Assembly: GCF_001613125.1 (NCBI RefSeq) | Contig: NZ_BDBT01000008.1 | Span: 186,001 to 250,000, forward strand | Length of the DNA stretch: 64,000 bases | From: Nocardia shimofusensis NBRC 100134 | GTDB taxonomy: Bacteria > Actinomycetota > Actinomycetes > Mycobacteriales > Mycobacteriaceae | Direction of reading: 5' to 3' | Translations under genes and position numbers: made by a program | Shown: piece by piece, positions 40,137-47,175 of the stretch | Position numbering within the stretch: position 1 is the stretch's first letter | How the letters are laid out: the number at the start of each line of letters is the position of its first letter | The notes under the pieces: generated by a model | What the model was told of the DNA's origin: nothing | The model's input: the letters and a program-made list of their open reading frames with translations, nothing else | Database searches by the model: none

Positions 40137-40604
40137 GTGAACCCGGAATCGACCGACCCGGAATCGCCGTCTCGCCTCACCTGGTCCACCCCCACCCCGG
40201 CACTGGTCGCCGTCGGGATCGGCGGCGTGGTGCTGGCGGTCGCCGCTCTCTTCGCCGGTGACGCGCCGAGCAAGCTGATCGTCGGCGTGGCCGCGGCCGC
40301 CCTGCTCGGACTCACCGTGCTCGGCGTACGGCAACGCCCCCGCCTGGAAGTGCGCCCGGGCGCCGAACCGCGCCTGATCGTGCGTAACCTGCTCGGCCCG
40401 ACCGAGTATCGCCCCGACGAGTTGATCCGGGCCCGAGTCGTGAGCTATCGCAGGCTCGGCCGCCGCACCCCCATGCTGGAGATCGACGTCCGCCACGGTG
40501 ACGGCGAGCGATTGCTGATCTTCGGCCGTTGGGATCTCGGGACCAACCCGGAGAATGTATTCGAGGCGCTGGTCGTGCACCGCCTCGCCTTCCTGCGCGA
40601 TTGA
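40137..40604 (+). CDS. PH-domain membrane protein next to crgA
   Basis: 155 residues, corresponding by position and shape to the conserved membrane protein next to crgA in mycobacteria (Rv0010c). Two hydrophobic helices (about 18-40 and 45-62) precede a bacterial PH-like domain (LEVRPGAEPRLIVRNLLGPTEYRPDELIRARVVSYRRLGRR). The GTG at 40137 is chosen because GGGGGA lies 9 bases upstream; ATG at 40116 and GTG at 40089 are alternatives. Function unknown. Confidence 0.82.
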   Translation: MNPESTDPESPSRLTWSTPTPALVAVGIGGVVLAVAALFAGDAPSKLIVGVAAAALLGLTVLGVRQRPRLEVRPGAEPRLIVRNLLGPTEYRPDELIRARVVSYRRLGRRTPMLEIDVRHGDGERLLIFGRWDLGTNPENVFEALVVHRLAFLRD

Positions 40605-40627
40605 CCGTCCGGACCGGCTCCACGCAA

Positions 40628-40643
40628 CGTTTCACGTGAAGCA
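40628..40643. promoter_or_regulatory. parS: parS-like site 24 bases after the PH-domain gene
   Basis: CGTTTCACGTGAAGCA matches the bacterial parS consensus TGTTTCACGTGAAACA at 14 of 16 positions, with the core TTTCACGTGAA intact. It is non-coding and adjacent to a 28-bp tandem repeat. Confidence 0.7.
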
Positions 40644-40718
40644 ATCACCGCCGAGGCATCACCACTGAGTCATCACCGCCGAGGCATCACCACTGAGTCA
40701 TCACCGCCGAGGCATCAC
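40644..40718. repeat. 28-bp tandem repeat, about 2.6 copies
   Basis: Units at 40644-40671 and 40672-40699 are identical and begin ATCACCGCCGAGGCATCACC. A third partial copy runs from 40700 to about 40718. The repeat lies between the convergent PH-domain and rhomboid genes. Confidence 0.9.
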
Positions 40719-40727
40719 CGCGATGGG

Positions 40728-41597
40728 TCAGCTGAGCAGCGCTGCCGCCACCAGGATGACGACGATCGACACCACGGCCACCCCGGCGATCGACGCCCAG
40801 CCGACCTGCCGCGCGGTCTCGGCGTCACGCACCCGCAGCCACTCCGGCAGGAACAGCACACCGAGCGTGGCCAGCGTGCCCGCCACCAGGCCACCGAGAT
40901 GCACCCAGAGCGAAATCCCCGGCAGGCTCAGGCTGAGGAACACATTGATGCCGATGATGACCAGGATCTGCGTGGGATTCATCCGCAACCGGAACATCAC
41001 CACCGCGATCATGCCGAACATGCCGTACACCGCACCGGACGCGCCCGCCCCGATCGAGTTCGGCGCCTCCAACAGCATGCCCGCGGCGGCGCCGCCGATC
41101 AGCGAGACGAGATAGAGCGACAGCAGGCGCCAGCGACCCAGGACCGGTTCGATCTGAATGCCGATCACATAGAGCGCGAACATATTGAGCGCCAGATGTA
41201 GCGGCCCCCAGTGCAGGAAGCCCGCCCCGAGCAACCGGATCCACTCCCCGTCTGCGACCAGGGACGGTATCAACGCCAACCGCAGGAACAGCGAGGAGCG
41301 GTAGTTCTCCATCAGGCTGCCCGACTGCAGCACGGTGATGGCGTAGAACACCAGGTTCACCGCGATCAGGCCGTAGGTGACATAGGGCGTCGAGGTCTGC
41401 GCGACCGGCGCGCCCGCCACCGTGCGCACCGGACGCACCTGCGACTGTCCTTCCCGCACGCAATCCACGCAGTGCTGTCCGACGGCCGCGGGCCGCAGGC
41501 ACTCCGGGCATGCCGGTCGTCCACAGCGCGTGCACGACAGACCTGTCGCGCGATCGGGGTGTCGGACGCAGGTGGGCGCGTACGGGCGAGCGTTCAT
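40728..41597 (-). CDS. Rhomboid intramembrane protease with N-terminal zinc-binding motif
   Basis: 289 residues. The N-terminus holds a B-box-like zinc site: CVRHPDRATGLSCTRCGRPACPEC then CVDC. About seven helices follow. Rhomboid hallmarks are FLHWGPLHLALNMFALY, the catalytic Ser in GAGASGAVYG (about 187) and the catalytic His in WVHLGGLVAG (about 236). The start is taken at the ATG at 41597 with AGGG close upstream; an ATG 12 bases earlier (41609) is also possible. In mycobacteria such a gene often follows ppiA, but no ppiA is present here. Confidence 0.92.
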   Translation of the reverse strand: MNARPYAPTCVRHPDRATGLSCTRCGRPACPECLRPAAVGQHCVDCVREGQSQVRPVRTVAGAPVAQTSTPYVTYGLIAVNLVFYAITVLQSGSLMENYRSSLFLRLALIPSLVADGEWIRLLGAGFLHWGPLHLALNMFALYVIGIQIEPVLGRWRLLSLYLVSLIGGAAAGMLLEAPNSIGAGASGAVYGMFGMIAVVMFRLRMNPTQILVIIGINVFLSLSLPGISLWVHLGGLVAGTLATLGVLFLPEWLRVRDAETARQVGWASIAGVAVVSIVVILVAAALLS

Positions 41598-41708
41598 CAC
41601 CCTGGCCATGCTAATCAGATTCGGACACCGGCCCGCGGCGAGCGATCCTTCCACCACCAGTCACCAGGGGTTTCTGCATCATGTGCCGCGTTGTGCGAGA
41701 GTGGTCCG

Positions 41709-41927
41709 ATGACCTCGAGGCCCTCGCTCCTCTCCCCGAACTCCCGTAACCGGCTCATCGCCGCGGCCCTGCTCGGCGCGGCGGGCGGCGCGGCCTGGAT
41801 CGTGCGCAGCAAGCGACCGATGACGCCGGAGCCGGCCCCCGAGCCCCCGCGCATCGGCCACACCCGCGACATCGCCTCGCCCGAGGGCGCGACGTCGGCT
41901 CCGCAGACCGGGGCCGACGCGCACTGA
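41709..41927 (+). CDS. Small hypothetical protein with one hydrophobic helix
   Basis: 72 residues. One predicted membrane helix (NRLIAAALLGAAGGAAWIV, about 14-32) is followed by a Pro-rich polar tail. The ATG at 41709 has only a weak GAGAG upstream. A hairpin right after the stop supports a real transcription unit. Function unknown. Confidence 0.5.
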   Translation: MTSRPSLLSPNSRNRLIAAALLGAAGGAAWIVRSKRPMTPEPAPEPPRIGHTRDIASPEGATSAPQTGADAH

Positions 41928-41954
41928 GGCGGGGCCGGCGCGCGTCCCCGCCTC
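41926..41954. terminator. Bidirectional hairpin between convergent genes
   Basis: GAGGCGGGG (41926-41934) pairs with CCCCGCCTC (41946-41954), loop 11 bases. It lies between the small hypothetical gene and the ABC permease gene. Confidence 0.6.
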
Positions 41955-41960
41955 GCGGGC

Positions 41961-42818
41961 TCAGCGGCTGACGGTCCGCTTGTACTGCCGCAAGGACAGC
42001 GGCACGAACACCACCAGGATCACGACCACCCAGATCAGCGTGGTCGCCACCGGATGCTGCATCGACCAGGCGTCGGACTGCGGTGTGAGCCCGCCGGTGT
42101 TGCCGAACAGTTCACGGGTCGCCGCCACCACTGCCGAGACCGGGTTCCACTCGGCGAACGTCTTCAGCACCGAGGGGAGATCCTCGATCGGGACGAAGGT
42201 GTTGGCCAGGAAGGTCAGCGGGAACATCACCATGAAGCTGGCGTTGTTGAACACCTCCGGTGAACGGACCAGCAGGCCCACCACGGCCATGATCCAGGAC
42301 AGCGCGTAGGCGAACAGCAACAGCAGCAGGTAGGCCAGCACCGCGTCCAGGAACGATCCGCGGATGCGCCAGCCGACCAGCAGTCCGGTCACCGACATGA
42401 CCGTCAGGCTGACGATGTTGATCACCACGTCGCTGACGGTCCGGCCGATCAGCACCGCCACCGGCGCCATCGGCAGCGAACGGAACCGGTCGATGATGCC
42501 CTTCTGCATGTCCTCGGCCAGGCTCGCACCGGTGAAGGACGCGCCGAACACGACGGTCTGGGCGAAGATGCCCGCGATCAAGAACTCGCGGTAGCCGCCC
42601 TCGAGGCCGGGCACCTGGATCGCGGTGCCGAACACGTAGGCGAACAGCAGCACGAACATGATCGGCGAGAGCGTCGAGAAGATCAGGACGTCCGGTACAC
42701 GCTTGATCTTGATGACATTGCGCTTGGTGACCGTGATGCTGTCGGTGACGACCATGGCGATCCGGCTGGTCATGCCCGGTTCCGCCGCGGGGTCGAACGT
42801 CGTCGGTGCCGAGGTCAT
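41961..42818 (-). CDS. DrrB-type ABC-2 transporter permease
   Basis: 285 residues with about six helices and the ABC-2 permease motifs FAQTVVFGASFTGASLAEDMQKGIIDRFRSLPMAP and LTFLANTFVPIEDLPSVLKTFAEWNPVSAVV, typical of daunorubicin-resistance-like exporters. The ATG at 42818 has AAGGA upstream and overlaps the ATPase stop by 4 bases. It forms the membrane half of an exporter with the adjacent ATPase. The substrate is unknown. Confidence 0.92.
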   Translation of the reverse strand: MTSAPTTFDPAAEPGMTSRIAMVVTDSITVTKRNVIKIKRVPDVLIFSTLSPIMFVLLFAYVFGTAIQVPGLEGGYREFLIAGIFAQTVVFGASFTGASLAEDMQKGIIDRFRSLPMAPVAVLIGRTVSDVVINIVSLTVMSVTGLLVGWRIRGSFLDAVLAYLLLLLFAYALSWIMAVVGLLVRSPEVFNNASFMVMFPLTFLANTFVPIEDLPSVLKTFAEWNPVSAVVAATRELFGNTGGLTPQSDAWSMQHPVATTLIWVVVILVVFVPLSLRQYKRTVSR

Positions 42819-43807
42819 CGAGAGATCCTTTCCGTCGCGTCGCTCGCACCCGGACCGGACGGGCGTTCTTCGGCCTCGTGGCCGGTGAGGGTGAGGAACA
42901 CGTCGTCGAGCGAGGGTCTGCGCAATCCGACGTCGTGGATCTGTACGCCCGCGCCGCCGAGCAGGCCGATGGCGTCCACCAGCGCCTGCGAGCCGTTGCT
43001 GACCGGAACGATGATGCGCCGCAACCCCGGCTCGAGGTGAATGTCCCCGTCTGCCAGCGGTTTCAGCACGCGCTCGGCCGTGGGCAACACGGCGGCGGAT
43101 TCCACGGTGAGTTCGATCCGGTCGCCGCCGACCATGGTCTTGAGCTCGTCCGCGGTGCCGCGCGCGATGACCTTGCCGTGGTCGATCACCGCGATGGCGT
43201 CGGCCAGCCGATCGGCTTCCTCCATGTATTGCGTGGTGAGCAGCAGCGTGGTGCCGCCGGCGACCAGTTCCTCGATCACGTCCCACAGGTCCAGCCGCGC
43301 CCGCGGATCCAGGCCGGTGGTCGGCTCGTCGAGGAACAACACCGGCGGGTTGGCCACCAGCGCGCCTGCCAGGTCGAGCCTGCGTCGCATACCGCCGGAG
43401 TAGCCGCGCACCGGGCGGTCGGCGGCGTCGGTGAGCCGGAAACGCTCCAGCAGTTCGCGCGCGCGTTCCTTGCTGCGCTTGACGCCCAGGTGGTAGAGCC
43501 GCCCCACCATCTCCAGATTTTCGAACCCGGTGAGATATTCGTCCACCGCCGAGTACTGCCCGGAGGCGCCGATCCGGGAGCGCAGCGCCTGTGGATTGCG
43601 CAGCACGTCGATACCCGCGACGGTGGCGCTGCCCGCGTCGGGGATGAGCAGCGTGGTGAGCACGCGGACGGTGGTGGTCTTGCCCGCCCCGTTGGGCCCG
43701 AGTAGGGCGGTCACGGTGCCCTCCGGCACCGTCAGGTCCAGGCCGTCGAGGGCGACCAACCGGCCGTAACGCTTGACCAGCCCCTCGGCAACTATTGCGT
43801 CGGGCAT
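42815..43807 (-). CDS. DrrA-type ABC transporter ATP-binding protein
   Basis: 330 residues. Walker A is GPNGAGKTTT (about 37-46), the signature is GYSGGMRRRLDLAGAL (about 134), Walker B is VLFLDEPTTGLDPRARLDLW, and the H-loop Gln/Thr is in LLLTTQYMEEADRLAD. The C-terminal DUF4162-like extension ends RRPSLDDVFLTLTGHEAEE, as in DrrA. AGGAG precedes the ATG. It is coupled to its permease by an ATGA overlap. Confidence 0.94.
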   Translation of the reverse strand: MPDAIVAEGLVKRYGRLVALDGLDLTVPEGTVTALLGPNGAGKTTTVRVLTTLLIPDAGSATVAGIDVLRNPQALRSRIGASGQYSAVDEYLTGFENLEMVGRLYHLGVKRSKERARELLERFRLTDAADRPVRGYSGGMRRRLDLAGALVANPPVLFLDEPTTGLDPRARLDLWDVIEELVAGGTTLLLTTQYMEEADRLADAIAVIDHGKVIARGTADELKTMVGGDRIELTVESAAVLPTAERVLKPLADGDIHLEPGLRRIIVPVSNGSQALVDAIGLLGGAGVQIHDVGLRRPSLDDVFLTLTGHEAEERPSGPGASDATERISR

Positions 43808-44219
43808 TATTCTCCTGACGTAGACGATTGCTCGCTCTGAGGTTCTCGGCGTCCGTTGCGCGCTGGTGCCAGTATCTGCCCGTCACCCGCCGGACGCAGC
43901 CCATTTTTCGCGCGTGCCGCGCGCCCGCTCGGTTCCGTCGTCACACCGGCCTCCCCCGCGTCCCGATCGCCATCGCGCCATCTTGGCACCGGGGTACGAC
44001 ATGTTCGCCCGTGGCGATCGGTAGCGCGTATTCACGCGACCTCGCGGCGATCGTCGAGATCACGAAATCGAACGTAACCGGCCGAATGCCACGGCGTTCC
44101 GGTTCGGCTGCACACCGATGCGGGCAGACCCGAAAGCCGGCGTCGAACCTCCGTCGGACACGTCGAGAATGTCTGCGAAATCGCAGCCGTGCCGCGCACA
44201 CAATCGGCCGGTTATCGCG
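43808..44219. other. Intergenic region upstream of the DrrA-like gene
   Basis: About 410 bases with no believable coding frame: frames here are short, lack ribosome binding sites and have unlikely composition. It should hold the ABC operon promoter on the minus strand, but I cannot fix its elements. The 6C RNA follows. Confidence 0.5.
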
Positions 44220-44225
44220 TAGGAT
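44220..44225 (+). promoter_or_regulatory. Candidate -10 element for the 6C RNA
   Basis: TAGGAT is placed so that transcription would begin about 44232, just at the first hairpin. No strong -35 is visible. Confidence 0.5.
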
Positions 44226-44231
44226 CGTTGG

Positions 44232-44303
44232 CGTCGGCCCCTCCCCCCCGGGCCGACCATACGCGGGCCTCGGCTAACTCCCCCCCTTCGCCGAGGCCCG
44301 CTC
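44232..44303 (+). ncRNA. 6C small RNA
   Basis: Two consecutive hairpins with C-rich loops define the actinobacterial 6C motif. Hairpin 1 has stem GTCGGCCC/GGGCCGAC (44233-44240 with 44250-44257) and loop CTCCCCCCC. Hairpin 2 has stem GCGGGCCTCGGC and its complement (44263-44274 with 44290-44301), with a loop containing CCCCCCC. Both C-runs are on the plus strand, which fixes the direction. In mycobacteria 6C RNA acts by C-rich loops pairing with G-rich mRNA sites. The second hairpin may double as terminator. Ends are approximate. Confidence 0.82.
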
Positions 44304-44326
44304 CATGTCCGCGGCAGGTCGAGCGG

Positions 44327-45247
44327 TCATCCTCGATCCCCGGTCCCGACCGCTCGCCAGGCGGTTGCCAGTCGCAGATCCCGCGCCCGCCCCGCGACGC
44401 CGAGCAACGGGCGATCCCGCTCCCAGCGCGCCCGCGTCTGCTCCTCGACCCGGGCCCAGAGCGGCTCGATCTCCCCGAACAGCCGTTCGGCATCGTCGAA
44501 TATCCCGGCGAGGGCGACGTGCACACCGGACGAGGACGGCCGACACCCGCCCAGCCCGCGCAGCGCCGCGACGATCCCGAGCAGACGTTGCAGCACCGGC
44601 CGTGGCCAGTCCGCCTGTCTGCCGACCCGCACCAGCCACCCCAGTGCCGCGGCGGTCACGTGAATGTCCTCGATCGTGCGGAACGGCTTGAGCAGGTCGG
44701 TGTAGCCGTCGCCCGGCAGCGGCCACGCCCGCGCATCGTCGAAAGTGACCACGGCGTGCGGGATCTCGGGTGCGAAAGCGAGTGCGGGCCGATCGGCCAC
44801 CGTCACCGCGGGTTCGGTGACATCCACGAGCGCAGCCGCCAGCCGATTGCGTCCGTCCGGCCCCGTGCCTCGGCTCGCGACCACCACCAACCGGTCCGCC
44901 AGACCCGCCAGCGTCGTGAACGTCTTGGTCCCCCGGACCGTCCACACGCCGTCCCGCTCGCTCAGCACGGTCCGGATCGCCGCCGGATGTCCGCCGCCCT
45001 CCTCCGTCGCCGCCAGCGAATACGCCCGATCCCGCGGCAGGTCCGGCAGCAGCGCCACGATCGCCGCCTGATACCCGGCCAGGAACGCATAACCCAGCCG
45101 GTCCGCCACGAAGCCACCTGCCACCGCCGCATCCACCGAGTCCGGGAAGCGTTCCGATACCGCGCGACACCGCTGCCACGCCTCGTTCATCGACGCCGTC
45201 GGCGCGCCCGGCTCCTCGGTCAGCAGATGGTCGAACACTGTGCTCAT
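44327..45247 (-). CDS. Short acyl-CoA dehydrogenase-like protein
   Basis: 306 residues, shorter than the usual 380-400. The middle domain is recognisable: SLAATEEGGGHPAAIRTVL then VRGTKTFTTLAGLADRLVVVA. The N-terminal helical domain appears shortened, and the C-terminal domain lacks an obvious catalytic Glu region or the usual Arg/Gly FAD-contact motif. It may be a non-catalytic or unusual member. Candidate -10 TAGCGT lies 6 bases before the ATG, suggesting a leaderless message. It converges with the 6C RNA. Confidence 0.7.
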   Translation of the reverse strand: MSTVFDHLLTEEPGAPTASMNEAWQRCRAVSERFPDSVDAAVAGGFVADRLGYAFLAGYQAAIVALLPDLPRDRAYSLAATEEGGGHPAAIRTVLSERDGVWTVRGTKTFTTLAGLADRLVVVASRGTGPDGRNRLAAALVDVTEPAVTVADRPALAFAPEIPHAVVTFDDARAWPLPGDGYTDLLKPFRTIEDIHVTAAALGWLVRVGRQADWPRPVLQRLLGIVAALRGLGGCRPSSSGVHVALAGIFDDAERLFGEIEPLWARVEEQTRARWERDRPLLGVAGRARDLRLATAWRAVGTGDRG

Positions 45248-45317
45248 ACCTGCACGCTAGCCCGGCCGATCACCTGCCGGTCGCGGACGCGGAATCGCCC
45301 GAGGACATCACGAAACG

Positions 45318-45358
45318 AAAAATGCTCCCGCCCTGTGGATTTCGGGTCGGGAGCATTT
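45318..45358 (-). terminator. Terminator of the tRNA-Ala transcript
   Basis: AAATGCTCCCG (45320-45330) pairs with CGGGAGCATTT (45348-45358). On the minus strand the stem ends in TTTTT. It lies 7 bases beyond the tRNA 3' end. Confidence 0.85.
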
Positions 45359-45364
45359 ACGGAG

Positions 45365-45437
45365 TGGAGCCTAGGGGAATCGAACCCCTAACCCCTGCCT
45401 TGCAAAGGCAGTGCTCTGCCAATTGAGCTAAGGCCCC
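45365..45437 (-). tRNA. tRNA-Ala(TGC)
   Basis: 73 nt. The acceptor stem GGGGCCT/AGGCTCC has one G-T pair. The anticodon stem CTGCC/GGCAG has loop TTTGCAA (anticodon TGC), and the T-loop is GTTCGATTC. CCA is not encoded. Confidence 0.97.
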
Positions 45438-45468
45438 GAGTCACCGGAATTCCGGTGCCGCAGCGAGG

Positions 45469-45576
45469 TCAGCGGGCGGTGACCTCGTGCCAGTGGTCGG
45501 CTTCCTCGCGCTTGCGGAGTTTGGTGATCCCGATCAGAACGGCGAGAACGACGCCGACCGTGAGAACAATCTTCAT
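45469..45576 (-). CDS. DLW-39 family small membrane protein
   Basis: 35 residues: MKIVLTVGVVLAVLIGITKL, then RKREEADHWHEVTAR. One N-terminal helix and a charged tail with an acidic-aromatic D-x-W element match the tiny DLW-39 family that sits between the tRNA-Ile/Ala genes and gyrA in Mycobacteriales. AGGGTGG lies before the ATG. Function unknown. Confidence 0.8.
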   Translation of the reverse strand: MKIVLTVGVVLAVLIGITKLRKREEADHWHEVTAR

Positions 45577-45612
45577 GATGTCCACCCTACTGTGCGGTTC
45601 GGGGAGTAGGAG

Positions 45613-45686
45613 TGGGCCTAGGAGGACTTGAACCTCCGACCTCTTCGTTATCAGCGAAGCGCTCTAACCGCCTGAGCTATAGGCCC
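45613..45686 (-). tRNA. tRNA-Ile(GAT)
   Basis: 74 nt. The acceptor stem is GGGCCTA/TAGGCCC, and the anticodon stem CTTCG/CGAAG has loop CTGATAA (anticodon GAT). The T-loop is GTTCAAGTC. CCA is not encoded. Confidence 0.97.
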
Positions 45687-45805
45687 GTATCCGGTCTCGC
45701 ACCGTATCGGGCGAACCGAGGACAAAGGTTACCCGACATAGCGAGAACAACCAAAACGGCTGGTCAGACAGATATCCATCGCACAGTTCGCCGGGCGGGA
45801 AGAGC

Positions 45806-45845
45806 GACGGCCGGCATCGTCTCCGCGGAGATGATGCCGGCCGTC
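45806..45845 (-). terminator. Terminator after the DUF3566 gene
   Basis: A 13-bp perfect stem (45806-45818 with 45833-45845). The loop region contains the inner palindrome CTCCGCGGAG. It sits 38 bases beyond the DUF3566 stop. Confidence 0.75.
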
Positions 45846-45882
45846 ACACGGTGGCTGTGGCCGTGGCTCGGCCTGCCGTGGA

Positions 45883-47118
45883 CTAGTCCGGGTCGGCCAG
45901 GGTCACCTGGATGCCGCCGACCAGATCGCAGCACTGGTTGTAGATGAATGTGCCGACCGTGCCGAGCGCGGTGAACAGCACGACATTGATCAGGCCGATG
46001 ACACCGGCGTAGCCGAACACCGTGCCCGCGTCGATGAGCCCGGAGGTGCCGCCGTCCTGCGACACCATCTCGGTGAAGGTGTTGTTCAGCCGCTCCCACA
46101 CGCCCATGCCCTCGAGCACGATGTAGAGCAGACCGACCGCGAGCATCCACACGAAGAACAGCGCCACGCTGATCACCAGCGAGATCTTCAGCGTCGACCA
46201 GGGGTCGATGCGGCGGATCTGCACGGTGGCGCGCAACGGATCGCCCGCGGACACGGCCGCGGCCATCGCCACCGGCACCGCGGTCGGCAGCGGCGACTGC
46301 GGGGACACACCGGGGGCGGTCTTCTCCGCGGGCGGCAGCGGGTGCCGGATCTCGGACAGATCGGGCATGTCCTTGATCAGTTCCGGGCGAGCGATGCTCC
46401 GGGTCGGTCCGTCGATGCCGACGGACTTCACCATCGCCGCCTCCTTGCGCGCCGCCTTGGCCGCGAGGTCCGCGGTGGTGCGTGCGTTGGAGGCGCCGCC
46501 GAGACCGCCGCCGCCGAGCCCCCCGCCGAGACCGCCGCCGCCGCCCGGCCGACCGGTCACCGGCGACTGGCCGGGCCGGTACAGGTTCGACTGCGGCTCC
46601 CGCTGCGGCAGCTGCGACCAGCCCTCCTGGAACTGATTCTGACCACCCGGATTCTGAGCGCCCTGCCCCTGAGCGGGAGCGCCCTGCTGCGGGCCACCCT
46701 GCCCCTGGCCTGGACCGCCCTGCGCGGGCGCACCGGACGCTTGGGCGTTCTGCGGCTGCCCGTTCTGAGACTGCCCGTTCTGCGGCTTGCCCCCGGCGGG
46801 CCCGGAGTCCTTGCCCGCCTCGGGGCCACCCTTGGGCTCGGCGGAACCCCCACCGAGCCGGGCGGTCTCCTGATCGAAACCAGGCTTGCTCTCAGGCGCG
46901 GCTTTGTTGCCCTGCTGAGCACCGCCTTGCTGAGCACCGAAACCGCCCTGCTGCTGGGGCTTTTCGTGCGGCTGGCCGCCCGGGGTGTTCCCGCCCTGAG
47001 GTCCGGACTCGGCCGAGCCGGGCCGGGGAGCCGGCCGCGGCGGAATCGGGGACGGTGCGATCCGCTCGGTCACACCGTTGTTCTGGTGCCCGTCATTCGG
47101 CTGATTCGGAGTGGTCAA
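45883..47118 (-). CDS. DUF3566 membrane protein downstream of gyrA
   Basis: 411 residues. The first 270 are low complexity (Gly/Gln/Pro-rich, [11 protein letters not shown] types). The conserved C-terminal DUF3566 domain (about 300-411) begins [31 protein letters not shown] and has two membrane helices. The start is a TTG at 47118, with AAGGA upstream. It is 57 bases after gyrA and likely in the same transcript, the equivalent of Rv0007. Function unknown. Confidence 0.9.
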   Translation of the reverse strand: MTTPNQPNDGHQNNGVTERIAPSPIPPRPAPRPGSAESGPQGGNTPGGQPHEKPQQQGGFGAQQGGAQQGNKAAPESKPGFDQETARLGGGSAEPKGGPEAGKDSGPAGGKPQNGQSQNGQPQNAQASGAPAQGGPGQGQGGPQQGAPAQGQGAQNPGGQNQFQEGWSQLPQREPQSNLYRPGQSPVTGRPGGGGGLGGGLGGGGLGGASNARTTADLAAKAARKEAAMVKSVGIDGPTRSIARPELIKDMPDLSEIRHPLPPAEKTAPGVSPQSPLPTAVPVAMAAAVSAGDPLRATVQIRRIDPWSTLKISLVISVALFFVWMLAVGLLYIVLEGMGVWERLNNTFTEMVSQDGGTSGLIDAGTVFGYAGVIGLINVVLFTALGTVGTFIYNQCCDLVGGIQVTLADPD

Positions 47119-47175
47119 TGGGAATCCTTAGATCCGTTCGTTGCCGCCGCTGTGGAGGGTTTCTCGCTGTGGTCT

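Noticed and set aside
40124..40139. AGCTCCACGTGAACCC as another parS site
   Set aside because: Only about 11 of 16 matches and it overlaps the likely start of the PH-domain gene.
44189..45391. 400-codon plus-strand frame across the 6C RNA and acyl-CoA dehydrogenase gene
   Set aside because: Arg/Pro/His-rich shadow; the 6C hairpins and the minus-strand gene explain the sequence.
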